This document shows, one piece after another, positions 34,276-42,455 of a DNA stretch of 64,000 nucleotides; position 1 is the stretch's first letter, and every line of letters begins with the position of its first letter. The position numbers and the translations under genes were made by a program. The notes beneath the pieces were generated by a model, which made no database searches, was not told where the DNA came from, and saw nothing but the letters and a program-made list of their open reading frames with translations. The DNA comes from Streptomyces globosus. GTDB lineage: Bacteria > Actinomycetota > Actinomycetes > Streptomycetales > Streptomycetaceae. The DNA is taken from positions 6,515,501-6,579,500 of the forward strand of contig NZ_CP030862.1 of NCBI RefSeq assembly GCF_003325375.1, written 5' to 3'.

Positions 34276-34474
34276 CGTCACGGCGTCACACCTCCGTCAC
34301 GCTCGCCGTCACACCCCCGTCACGCCCACCCGTCGCAGTGCCGCTAGACCTAGCAGCCCCGCCTGCTAGGTCTAGCACCCCAAAGGGCTTCTGACCTGCC
34401 CGTTAGCACCTAGCAGCCCGGCGGCGGGACACCTGCGATCCGCCCGAGTCACGGCCGTCACGCCCCCCGTCACG
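34276..34474. repeat. CGTCAC repeats and a 14-bp-arm palindrome in the xis-int spacer
   Basis: CGTCAC starts at 34276, 34284, 34295, 34307 and 34318, with more copies near 34456 and 34469. In between, GCTAGACCTAGCAG and CTGCTAGGTCTAGC form a perfect 14-bp inverted repeat at 34343-34376 with a 6-nt loop. ACCTAGCAGCCC recurs directly at 34348 and 34408. The spacer from 34266 to 34593 holds no gene. Confidence 0.75.
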
Positions 34475-34593
34475 GCGCTGGGGCGCGCTCCCCCAGCCGC
34501 CTCGAATTCCCTCCATAGCCGCTTTCACGGCACCTCCATGCCTCCCTTCACGAAGGGCGGCACATCACCCATCCCCGAGAGGACACAGTCCGC

Positions 34594-35831
34594 ATGGCCG
34601 GCAGCATCCAAGACCGTTGGTTCAAGACCGAGACCCGACGCGAACGGCAAGACCATCCGTACCAAGACCGCCCGCCACGGCAGCGGCCTCCGCTACCGAG
34701 CCCGCTACTTCGCACCGGACGGCAAGCGGAAGTCCAAGTCCTTCGCCGACGGTCAGAAGCGCCTCGCCGAGCAGTGGCTCAGCAGCATCAGCGCGGACGT
34801 GGCCCGAGGACAGTACATCGACCCGAACGCCGCCCGTACGACGTTCCAGGAGTTCGCGGAGCGGTGGCTGGCGAGCCAGAGCGGCGACCCGAACACCAAG
34901 GCGTCCATGCAGTCGCAGCTCAAGCTGCACGCCTTCCCCCGCATCGGGACCCGCCCGCTGGGCTCCTTCCAGCCGAGCCACATCCGCGAGTTCGTGACGC
35001 AGCTCGAAGCCTCCGGCATGTCCGGCTCGTACGCCCGCGTCATCTTCTCCAACGTGCGCGCGATCCTGAGCGCGGCCGTCGAAGACGGCTGCCTCCCCCG
35101 GAACCCCTGCAACTCGCGCACGGTAACGCTCCCCGAGATGGGCGCCCGGCGCGTGGTCCCGTGGTCGCCGGAACGGGTCTTCGCCGTGCACGCCGCGCTG
35201 GTCGAGCGGTTTCAGCCCATGGTGGACGTGGGCGCCGGATGCGGTCTGCGACAGGGCGAGATCCTCGGGCTGTCCGTCGAAGAGCTGGACTTCGACAACG
35301 CCACGCTGCACGTCGTGCAGCAGCTCAAACTGAGCCTGAGCCAGCCGGTCTTCGCCCCGCCTAAAGGCGGCAAACTGCGCGATGTCCCCCTGCCCGACCC
35401 CGTGGCGGACGCGCTCAAGGCCCACATGAAGCTCTTCCCGCCGGTGGAAATCATGCTGCCTTGGATGCGCGCCGGCGGCCCGCCGGTGACCAAGCGGCTG
35501 CTCTTCACGGGTCCGCTGGGAGGGCACGTCTGGCGCACGTCCCTGAACGAGGACCACTGGAAGCCCGCACTGGCCAAGGTGGGCGTCATCCCCACGGCGA
35601 AGAGCCGGGGGGCACGCCGCCGCGCGAGAACACGGGATGCACGCCCTGAGGCACTTCTACGCCTCGGTGCTGCTGGACGCCGGAGAGAGCATCAAGGCCG
35701 TCAGCGAGTACCTGGGCCACTCGGATCCGGGGCTCACGCTGAAGGTCTACGCCCACCTGATGCCGAGCAGCCGCGACCGCGCACGGCAGGCTCTCGGCAG
35801 GGCCCTGAGGCTGGACGACTCTCCGCGCTGA
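34594..35831 (+). pseudogene. int: Tyrosine integrase with two apparent +1 frameshifts
   Basis: The start MAGSIQDRWFKTET at 34594 (GAGAGGA upstream) lies in one frame. From about 34636 the protein continues in a second frame (DANGKTIRTKTARHGSG onward). After AKSRG at about 35607-35612 it continues in a third (HGMHALRHFYASVLLDAG). Removing one C near 34636-34638 and one G from the six-G run would restore about 411 residues. Catalytic parts: Arg in GCGLRQGEILGL, H-R in HALRHFYAS, His in LGHSDPGLT, Tyr in KVYAHLMP. The second shift cuts off all but the first of these. Both events are single-base gains in homopolymers, so sequencing error must be excluded. Confidence 0.75.
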
Positions 35832-35850
35832 GGGCCCAGCGTGGGCCCAG
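35832..35850. repeat. Candidate integrase arm-type sites, right
   Basis: GGGCCCAG at 35832 and 35843, an 11-bp step, 60 bp inside attR; identical spacing to the left pair at 29005 and 29016. Confidence 0.5.
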
Positions 35851-35859
35851 AACGCGAAA

Positions 35860-35898
35860 ATGCCCCTGATCCGCGCTGCGAGCGCAGGTCAGGGGCAT
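35860..35898. terminator. Terminator between integrase and gpmA
   Basis: ATGCCCCTGA and TCAGGGGCAT pair perfectly (10 bp), and an inner GCGCTGCGAGCGC can add to the stem. It is element-borne, yet it is now the first hairpin past the gpmA stop, so it probably terminates gpmA too. Confidence 0.7.
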
Positions 35899-35909
35899 GA
35901 TCACTTTTC

Positions 35910-35928
35910 TTACTTCTTCTTGCCCTGG
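35910..35928. repeat. attR core (19-bp direct repeat, right copy)
   Basis: TTACTTCTTCTTGCCCTGG, the complement of the last six gpmA codons plus one base. The identical copy is at 28877-28895. Confidence 0.9.
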
Positions 35929-36671
35929 TTCTTGACGGCCTCGATGGCGGCTGCGGCGGCCTCCGGGTCGAGGTAGGTGCCGCCCGGGTTGAGGGGCTTG
36001 AAGTCGGCGTCGAGCTCGTACGAGAGCGGGATGCCGGTCGGGATGTTCAGGCCCGCGATGTCGGCGTCGGAGATGCCGTCCAGGTGCTTGACCAGGGCGC
36101 GCAGCGAGTTGCCGTGCGCGGCGACCAGGACGGTGCGGCCGGCCAGCAGGTCCGGGACGATGCCGTCGTACCAGTACGGCAGCATGCGGCCGACGACGTC
36201 CTTCAGGCACTCCGTGCGGGGGCGCAGCTCCGGCGGGATCGTCGCGTAGCGCGCGTCGTCCGACTGGGAGAACTCGGTGCCGTCCTCGAGCGGCGGCGGC
36301 GGGGTGTCGTAGGAGCGGCGCCACAGCATGAACTGCTCCTCGCCGAACTCGGCGAGGGTCTGCGCCTTGTCCTTGCCCTGGAGCGCGCCGTAGTGGCGCT
36401 CGTTCAGGCGCCACGAGCGGTGGACCGGGATCCAGTGGCGGTCGGCGGACTCCAGGGCCAGCTGCGCGGTGCGGATGGCGCGCTTCTGGAGGGAGGTGTG
36501 CACGACGTCGGGGAGCAGGCCGGCGTCCTTCAGCAGCTCACCGCCGCGGACCGCCTCCTTCTCGCCCTTCTCGTTGAGGTTGACGTCCACCCAGCCGGTG
36601 AACAGGTTCTTCGCGTTCCACTCGCTCTCGCCGTGGCGGAGCAGGATCAGCTTGTACGGTGCGTCGGCCAT
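35910..36671 (-). CDS. gpmA: 2,3-bisphosphoglycerate-dependent phosphoglycerate mutase
   Basis: A 253-residue glycolytic enzyme interconverting 3- and 2-phosphoglycerate. The phospho-His motif is LLRHGESEWN near residue 13. NLFTGWVDV, RSWRLNERHYGALQGKDK, and VLVAAHGNSLRALVKHL (second His) are diagnostic. The last residues QGKKK and the stop come from the element's right repeat, so the protein is unaltered by integration. TAGGCT lies 7 bases before the ATG and no ribosome site is visible, so the mRNA is probably leaderless. Confidence 0.95.
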   Translation of the reverse strand: MADAPYKLILLRHGESEWNAKNLFTGWVDVNLNEKGEKEAVRGGELLKDAGLLPDVVHTSLQKRAIRTAQLALESADRHWIPVHRSWRLNERHYGALQGKDKAQTLAEFGEEQFMLWRRSYDTPPPPLEDGTEFSQSDDARYATIPPELRPRTECLKDVVGRMLPYWYDGIVPDLLAGRTVLVAAHGNSLRALVKHLDGISDADIAGLNIPTGIPLSYELDADFKPLNPGGTYLDPEAAAAAIEAVKNQGKKK

Positions 36672-36826
36672 GCACAGGAGCCTAATGGACGCCTCCGGCG
36701 GGCGGCACGCGGTGCCGGGGCCCTCGCGGATTGACGGTGCGCGTCAATCCGGTGGCTTCCGGAATGCCCCGAACCGTAGGGTGCGGACTGCCGGGGAGGC
36801 GCTTACATATTCGGGGGGATTCCGTC

Positions 36827-38131
36827 ATGTCCGCGGGAAGTCTCATACGTGCCGCACGCGAGAGCGTGGAGGGGCTGCCACGGGCGTTCTGGTGGCTGTG
36901 GGCGAGCACGCTCGTCAACCGGCTGGGAGCGTTCGTCGCGACGTTCATGGCGCTGTACCTGACGCTGGAGCGCGGCTACTCGGCGTCGTTCGCCGGGCTT
37001 GTGGCGGCGCTGCACGGGCTGGGCGGTGTGGTGTCCTCGCTGGCGGCGGGGGTGATGACGGACCGGCTGGGGCGGCGGCCCACGATGCTGGCGGCGAACC
37101 TGGCCACGGCCGGGTCGGTGGCCCTGCTCGGGTTCATGGAGCACCCGGCGGCGATCGCCGCGGTGGCCATGCTGGTGGGCATGGCCTCGAACGCCTCCCG
37201 GCCGGCGGTAGCGGCGATGCTGGCGGACATCGTCCCGCCGGAGGACCGGGTACGGGCCTTCGCCCTGAACTACTGGGCCATCAACCTGGGCTTCGCGGTC
37301 AGCGCGGTCGCCGCGGGGTTCGTCGCCGAGTACAGCTACCTGGCGGGCTTCCTCGGGGAGGCGGCGCTGACGCTGGTGTGCGCGGTGCTCGTGTACGTGA
37401 AGCTGCCGGAGTCGCGGCCCGCGGCGGAGGCAGGCGCCGGGGACGGTGCGGCGGGCGCCGAGGCGGCCGGGCCGGGGGTGTCGCTGGGGACGGTGCTGCG
37501 GGACGGCCGGTTCATGGGCGTCGTCGGGCTGTCGTTCCTCGTCTCGATGGTCTTCATGCAGGGCTCGGTCGGGCTGCCGGTGGCGATGGGGGCCGCCGGC
37601 TTCACGCCGGGCGAGTACGGCCTGGTGATCTCCGTCAACGGGCTGATGATCGTGCTGCTGCAGATCCCGGTGACGCGGTTCATCGAGCACCGCGACCCCC
37701 GGCGGCTGCTGGTGCTGTCCGCGCTGCTGGCGGGCTGGGGGTTCGCGCTGACGGCGTTCGCGGGGCCGCTGTGGGCGTATGCGATGACGGTCGCCGTGTG
37801 GACGCTGGCGGAGATCGTGAACTCGCCGACGCAGATGGAGCTCGTCGTACGGCTCTCGCCCGTGCAGGGCCGGGGCCGCTACCAGGGCATGTACACGATG
37901 TCGTGGTCGGTGGCCGCGCTGGTCGCGCCGCTGATGGCGGGGTACGTCGTCGACGGGTTCGGCGCGGCGTGGCTGTGGGGGTCGGCCGGCGCGCTGGGCA
38001 CGCTCGCGGCGGGCGGCTACTGGCTGCTGATGCGGCGCCTGCCGGCCCGCGGCACGGCGGCCGCGGAGTCCGCCGCCGTACCGGTGAAGGCCGCTCCCGT
38101 GCAGGCGGCCGCGGCCGCCGCGGACGCGTAG
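36827..38131 (+). CDS. Major facilitator superfamily transporter
   Basis: A 434-residue membrane protein with about 12 hydrophobic helices. The MFS loop signature GVMTDRLGRRPTMLAANL follows helix 2, and a long Ala/Gly cytoplasmic loop (AEAGAGDGAAGAEAAGPG) separates the halves. The pattern resembles MdtH-like drug:proton antiporters, but the substrate is unknown. The ATG at 36827 with GGGGGGA upstream is preferred over a frame opening at 36731, which adds a non-hydrophobic lead without conserved residues. It is divergent from gpmA. Confidence 0.85.
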   Translation: MSAGSLIRAARESVEGLPRAFWWLWASTLVNRLGAFVATFMALYLTLERGYSASFAGLVAALHGLGGVVSSLAAGVMTDRLGRRPTMLAANLATAGSVALLGFMEHPAAIAAVAMLVGMASNASRPAVAAMLADIVPPEDRVRAFALNYWAINLGFAVSAVAAGFVAEYSYLAGFLGEAALTLVCAVLVYVKLPESRPAAEAGAGDGAAGAEAAGPGVSLGTVLRDGRFMGVVGLSFLVSMVFMQGSVGLPVAMGAAGFTPGEYGLVISVNGLMIVLLQIPVTRFIEHRDPRRLLVLSALLAGWGFALTAFAGPLWAYAMTVAVWTLAEIVNSPTQMELVVRLSPVQGRGRYQGMYTMSWSVAALVAPLMAGYVVDGFGAAWLWGSAGALGTLAAGGYWLLMRRLPARGTAAAESAAVPVKAAPVQAAAAAADA

Positions 38132-38150
38132 GCCCGGTCGGCGCGGGGGG

Positions 38151-38636
38151 TCAGTCGGCCGGGCGGGTCAGGTGGCGGAAGGCGTCGAGGTTGCGGGTCG
38201 ACTCCCCCCGGGCGACCCGCCACTCGTACTCCTTCTTGATCGCCGTGGCGAAGCCCAGCTCCAGGAGGGTGTTGAACGCGCCGTCCGCCGCCTCCAGGAC
38301 GGTCCCGAGCAGCCGGTCGAGCTCCTCGGCGGTGACCACGGCCAGCGGGAGCCGGGCCGTGAGGTAGACGTCGCCGAGGCGGTCCACCGCGTACGCCATC
38401 CCGTACAGCCTGAGGTTGCGCTCCAGCAGCCAGCGGTGGACGCCGGCCTCGTTCTCGTCGGGGTGGCGGATCACGAACGCATTGACCGACAGCGAGTGCC
38501 GGCCGACCTTGAGCGAGCAGGTCGTGGAGAGCTTGCGGGTGCCGGGGAGCTGGACGACGTACGTGCCCGGAGTCGGGCTCTCCCAGGCCAGCTCGGCGCC
38601 GTTCAGCGCGCTCTCGATGATCGCGGTGTCAGCCAT
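38151..38636 (-). CDS. YbjN-domain protein
   Basis: A 161-residue protein with the YbjN / type III chaperone-like fold (LSVNAFVIRHPDENEAGVHRWLLERN, YLTARLPLAVVTAEELDRLLG). Such proteins are suspected chaperones or regulators. It begins 8 bases inside the mshA 3' end and so belongs to the mshA transcript. The same pairing (Rv0486-Rv0487) exists in M. tuberculosis, which suggests a conserved link to mycothiol metabolism. Confidence 0.85.
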   Translation of the reverse strand: MADTAIIESALNGAELAWESPTPGTYVVQLPGTRKLSTTCSLKVGRHSLSVNAFVIRHPDENEAGVHRWLLERNLRLYGMAYAVDRLGDVYLTARLPLAVVTAEELDRLLGTVLEAADGAFNTLLELGFATAIKKEYEWRVARGESTRNLDAFRHLTRPAD

Positions 38637-40011
38637 GGTGGGAGCGTACGCGACGGCGGTGCTCGTGCATGGCCGCGGTGTACACGTCCGCCGTGGCGCT
38701 CGCGGCGGTGTCCCAGCCGAAGAACTGCGCGTGCCGGGCCGCCTCGCCGCCCATGCGGTCGGCGAGCCCCGGGTCGTCGACGAAGCGGCGCAGCTCGCGG
38801 GCGTAGTCGGCCGGGTCGTGGCCGGGGACGAGGATGCCGGTGACGCCGTCGTTGACGGCGACGGGCAGCCCGCCGACCTCTGCGGCGAGGACGGGCGTCC
38901 CGGTGGCCTGCGCCTCGATCGCGACGAGCCCGAAGGACTCGCTGTACGAGGGCATGACCAGCACGGACGCAGCCCGGAACCAGTCGGCGAGCCGGTCCTG
39001 GGCGACCGGCGGGTGGAAGTGGACGAGGTCGGCGATGCCGAGCTGCGCGGCGAGCTTGTGCAGCCCTTCCGGCTTGGCGAGGCCGCTGCCGCTGGGCCCG
39101 CCGACGACGGGCACGAACAGCCTGCGGCGCAGCTCCGGGTCCTGCCCGACGAGGACGGCGACGGCGCGGAGCAGGACGTCGGGTGCCTTCAGCGGCTGGA
39201 TCCGCCCGGCGAACAGCGGGATGACGGCGTCCTGCGGGAGCCCGAGGCGGGCGCGGGCGGCGGCCCGGCCGTCGGCGACGGTGAAGCGGTCGAGGTTCAC
39301 GCCGGGGTGGACGACGGCGACCTTGCCGGGGTCGGCGTCGTAGTGCCGTACGAGCTCCTCCGCCTCGTCGGCGGTGTTGGCGACGAGCCGGTCGGCGGCG
39401 GCCACGATCTGGGTCTCGCCGATGACGCGGGCGGCCGGCTCGGGGGTGTCGCCCTCGGCGAGGGAGGCGTTCTTGACCTTGGCCATGGTGTGCATGGCGT
39501 GGACGAGGGGCACGCCCCAGCGTTCGGCGGCGAGCCAGCCCACGTGCCCGGACAGCCAGTAGTGGGAGTGGACGAGGTCGTAGTGGCCGGGGCGGTGGCC
39601 GGCCCAGGCCTGCATCACGCCGTGGGTGAAGGCGCACAGCTGGGCGGGCAGCTCCTCCTTGGCCAGGCCCTCGTACGGGCCTGCGTCGACGTGCCGGACG
39701 AGGACGCCGGGAGCGAGCTCGACGGCGGGCGGGAGGCCGCCCTCGGTGGCCCGGGTGAAGATCTCGACCTCGATGTTGATGGCGGCGAGCCGCCTGGCGA
39801 GCTCCACGATGTAGACGTTCATGCCGCCGGCGTCGCCGGTGCCCGGCTGGTGCAGGGGCGACGTGTGGACGCTGAGCATCGCGACGCGGCGCGGCTTGCG
39901 GTGGTGGCCGACGGACGGGATGCGCAGCCGGGGCGGGTCGTGGCGGGTGCCGCGGACGGCGGCGAGGCGGCCGCCGATGGTGCCGCCGATGCGGGACACG
40001 TACTGGCTCAA
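38629..40011 (-). CDS. mshA: D-inositol-3-phosphate glycosyltransferase (mycothiol synthesis)
   Basis: A 460-residue GT4 enzyme transferring GlcNAc from UDP-GlcNAc to inositol-3-phosphate, the first step to mycothiol. N-terminal domain: AMLSVHTSPLHQPGTGDAGGMNVYI, VRHVDAGPYEGL and HYWLSGHVGWL. UDP-binding C-terminal domain: FAGRIQPLKAPDVLL and SYSESFGLVAIEAQATGTPV with the E-x7-E pattern. The start is taken as TTG at 40011 (MSQYVSR) with AGAGGAAC upstream, matching the known S. coelicolor N-terminus; GTG starts slightly downstream are alternatives. Confidence 0.92.
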   Translation of the reverse strand: MSQYVSRIGGTIGGRLAAVRGTRHDPPRLRIPSVGHHRKPRRVAMLSVHTSPLHQPGTGDAGGMNVYIVELARRLAAINIEVEIFTRATEGGLPPAVELAPGVLVRHVDAGPYEGLAKEELPAQLCAFTHGVMQAWAGHRPGHYDLVHSHYWLSGHVGWLAAERWGVPLVHAMHTMAKVKNASLAEGDTPEPAARVIGETQIVAAADRLVANTADEAEELVRHYDADPGKVAVVHPGVNLDRFTVADGRAAARARLGLPQDAVIPLFAGRIQPLKAPDVLLRAVAVLVGQDPELRRRLFVPVVGGPSGSGLAKPEGLHKLAAQLGIADLVHFHPPVAQDRLADWFRAASVLVMPSYSESFGLVAIEAQATGTPVLAAEVGGLPVAVNDGVTGILVPGHDPADYARELRRFVDDPGLADRMGGEAARHAQFFGWDTAASATADVYTAAMHEHRRRVRSHHG

Positions 40012-40237
40012 GGGAGCAGTTCCTCTCGCTCGGGCGACATGACGACATGCGGGCGGGGGGCGTCGGGGCCGTTCGCGCCGGCGGGCGGGCACGCCGGACG
40101 GAGCGCACCCGGCGCCCTTCTAGGAGTGCAACCCGGATGGCCGTGCCGCGCATTCCGGGGTGGCCGATTTTCTCGGCAGAGCGCCGGGCGCCGGGCTGCT
40201 TTTCCCGCCGAGGGGGCCCTCCGCTTACGCTCGGCGC

Positions 40238-41128
40238 ATGTCCCGGCACGCCTCCGAGCCCCCTGTCCCCGCCTCCGCCGGCGGCCCCGGCCGCGCCGCC
40301 GGGGCCCGGGCCCGGGCGGGCGGCGGCGCGCGGGGTGCGCAGGCGGCGCGCCCGGTGGGGACGGTGACGCGGGGGACGACCAACCCGAACCGGCTGCGCC
40401 GCATGGACCGCTGGATCGCCGAGGTGCACGGGCCGGCGCTGCGGCGCGCGGAGGCGCCGGTGGCCGTCGACCTGGGGTACGGGGCCGCGCCGTGGACGGC
40501 GGTGGAGCTGCTGGACCGGCTGCGGCAGGCGGCGCCCGCGGTGCGGGTGGTCGGCATCGAGATCGAGCCGGCGCGGGTCGCGGCGGCGCGCCCGTACGAG
40601 CGGGAGGGGCTCCGCTTCCGGCACGGCGGCTTCGAGGTGCCCCTGGAGGGCGGCGCCCGGCCCGCGCTGATCCGCGCGGCGAACGTGCTGCGGCAGTACG
40701 GCGAGGAGCAGGTCGGGGAGGTCTGGGAGCGGCTGTGTGCCCGGCTGGCCCCGGACGGGCTGCTGGTGGAGGGCACCTGCGACGAGATCGGGCGCCGGCA
40801 CGTGTGGGTGGCGCTGGGGCCGGAGGGGCCGCGGACGGTGACGTTCGCGACGCGGCTGGGGTCGCTGGAGCGGCCCTCGGATCTGGCGGAGCGGCTGCCG
40901 AAGGCGCTGATCCACCGCAACGTGCCGGGCGAGCCGGTGCACGCCTTCCTGCGGGACTTCGACCGGGCGTGGGCGGCGGCCGCGCCGTACGCCTCCTACG
41001 GGGCGCGGCAGCGGTGGATCCGGACGGCGCGGGCGCTGGCCGGGGACTGGCCGCTGACGGACGGTCCGAAGCGGTGGCGGCAGGGGGAGTTGACCGTGCG
41101 CTGGGAGGCGCTGCGCCCGGCGGGGTGA
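40238..41128 (+). CDS. Class I SAM-dependent methyltransferase-like protein
   Basis: A 296-residue protein. After a 45-residue Ala/Gly/Arg-rich lead, the SAM-binding region appears as VAVDLGYGAAPWTAVELLDRL followed by VVGIEIEPARVAAARPYE. LLVEGTCDEIGRRHVWVAL is the mid-domain strand. The substrate is unknown. TACGCT sits 6 bases before the ATG at 40238, indicating leaderless expression. It is divergent from mshA. Confidence 0.75.
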   Translation: MSRHASEPPVPASAGGPGRAAGARARAGGGARGAQAARPVGTVTRGTTNPNRLRRMDRWIAEVHGPALRRAEAPVAVDLGYGAAPWTAVELLDRLRQAAPAVRVVGIEIEPARVAAARPYEREGLRFRHGGFEVPLEGGARPALIRAANVLRQYGEEQVGEVWERLCARLAPDGLLVEGTCDEIGRRHVWVALGPEGPRTVTFATRLGSLERPSDLAERLPKALIHRNVPGEPVHAFLRDFDRAWAAAAPYASYGARQRWIRTARALAGDWPLTDGPKRWRQGELTVRWEALRPAG

Positions 41129-41390
41129 AAGCGGCGCGGCGGGGAACCGGGGGCCGGGGCGGCCCGTTGAGCGGGCACGGGGTGCGCCAGGACTGACCGG
41201 GGCGGGGCGGACAAGATCCGGAGGGGTTCGTGAGGGTGTTGGAATCCTCCGAGTCGTGGCACCATCCCGAAGAACAGCACAAGTTACTGATGAATAGTCA
41301 GATTCGGTGGGGTGCGGCGCTCGCCGTGCGCCGCGGGCGCGGCCGGCGCGCCGTGCGGCACCGGATCCGACCCGGGTGCCAGGGGGGACC

Positions 41391-42455
41391 ATGGGAACCG
41401 AGGAGCCGAAGCGGCGGCGCAGGGGCGCCTCCGCCCTGACACTGCTGTGCGCGTCGGCCCTGCTGGCGGTGACGGCGCTCGCCGCGCCGGCCCTCGCGGC
41501 GCCGGCCCCGGAGCCGGGCGCCAAGTCCCTGGAGCAGGTGCGCAAGGAGATCGAGGGCCTGTACCGGCAGGCGGGCGCGGCGACCGACGCGTACAACCAG
41601 GCCGAGACCGAGGCCAAGGCGCAGTCGGACCGGATCGTGGAGATCGCCCGGCAGGTCGCCGCGGGACAGGAACGCATCAACGACCTGAAGAGGCGGGCCG
41701 GGGCCGCCGCGCGCGCCCAGTACCGCTCGGGCGGGCTGCCGGCCGGCGCCCGCCTCGCGCTGAGCGACAGCCCGGGCCAGTTCCTCGACGGGGCGAGCCG
41801 GATCCGGCAGGGCGAGAAGGCCACCACGGACCTGCTGTCCGAGGTGAACCGCACCCAGACCGCCTTGCAGCGCGGCGCCCGCGAGGCGGACGCGGAGTGG
41901 CAGAAGCTGGAGGCGAACCGCGTCAGGAAGGAGGCCTCGAAGAAGGAGGTCGAGGCCAAGATCAAGGCTGCGGAGGACCTGGAGAGCAAGCTGGAGGCCG
42001 AGGAGCGGGCCCGGCTGATACAGCTGGAGCAGGAAGCCCAGTACCAGGCGCAGACGGCCTGGCTGTCGACGGGCGTCCTGAAGGAGATCAACGGCACGGC
42101 CACCGAGGCGGGGCGCAAGGCCGTGCAGTTCGCCACCGCGCAGATCGGCAAGCCGTACCAGTGGGGCGCCGTGGGGCCGGCCTCCTACGACTGCTCCGGG
42201 CTCACCTCCCAGGCGTGGCGGGCCGCGGGCAAGGGCATTCCGCGCACCTCGCAGGAGCAGCTGCGGCTGCTGCCGAAGATCGCCCTGAAGGACATGCGGC
42301 CCGGCGACCTGATCATCTACTTCGACGACGCCAGCCACGTCGGCATGTACGTGGGCGACGGCGCGATGGTCCACGCCCCGCGCCCCGGCCGCAACATCAC
42401 CCTCGCCGGCGCCGGCTCCATGCCGATCAAGGCGGTGGTCCGGCCCGAGGCGTAG
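41391..42455 (+). CDS. Secreted NlpC/P60 cell-wall endopeptidase
   Basis: A 354-residue exported hydrolase. A signal peptide (LTLLCASALLAVTALAAPALAA) is followed by a long coiled coil (about 45-225, rich in Glu/Lys/Ala/Gln heptads). The C40 catalytic domain follows: YDCSGLTSQAW (catalytic Cys), ASHVGMYVGDGAMVHAPRPG (catalytic His). It should cleave D-Glu to meso-/LL-DAP type bonds in peptidoglycan stem peptides. The coiled coil resembles RipA/FtsX-activated hydrolases, so activation by a membrane partner is plausible. AGGGGGGA precedes the ATG. The 260 bp upstream show no riboswitch recognisable to me. Confidence 0.88.
   Translation: MGTEEPKRRRRGASALTLLCASALLAVTALAAPALAAPAPEPGAKSLEQVRKEIEGLYRQAGAATDAYNQAETEAKAQSDRIVEIARQVAAGQERINDLKRRAGAAARAQYRSGGLPAGARLALSDSPGQFLDGASRIRQGEKATTDLLSEVNRTQTALQRGAREADAEWQKLEANRVRKEASKKEVEAKIKAAEDLESKLEAEERARLIQLEQEAQYQAQTAWLSTGVLKEINGTATEAGRKAVQFATAQIGKPYQWGAVGPASYDCSGLTSQAWRAAGKGIPRTSQEQLRLLPKIALKDMRPGDLIIYFDDASHVGMYVGDGAMVHAPRPGRNITLAGAGSMPIKAVVRPEA

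Larger units (their letters stand above)
28877..35928. mobile_element. Relict integrative element at the 3' end of gpmA
   Basis: A 7.05-kb insertion bounded by the perfect 19-bp direct repeat TTACTTCTTCTTGCCCTGG at 28877-28895 and 35910-35928. The right copy encodes the last residues and stop of gpmA, so integration rebuilt the gene end. Contents: an integrase pseudogene beside the right end, an Xis-like helix-turn-helix protein, a truncated helicase/primase-type ATPase, a truncated GntR/UTRA regulator, a P-loop kinase-like protein, a hypothetical, and an IS5-like element. Paired GGGCCCAG repeats lie near both ends. The layout resembles actinomycete integrative elements (AICE) or a phage satellite. 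No transfer (FtsK-like) gene remains, so mobility is probably lost. Confidence 0.85.

Noticed and set aside
41129..41390. A c-di-AMP (ydaO) riboswitch upstream of the NlpC/P60 gene
   Set aside because: Streptomyces wall hydrolases sometimes carry one, but the conserved ydaO core motifs could not be found here.
38603..42151. 1182-codon minus frame over mshA to the NlpC/P60 gene
   Set aside because: Shadow frame; it contradicts three genes with clear catalytic motifs.
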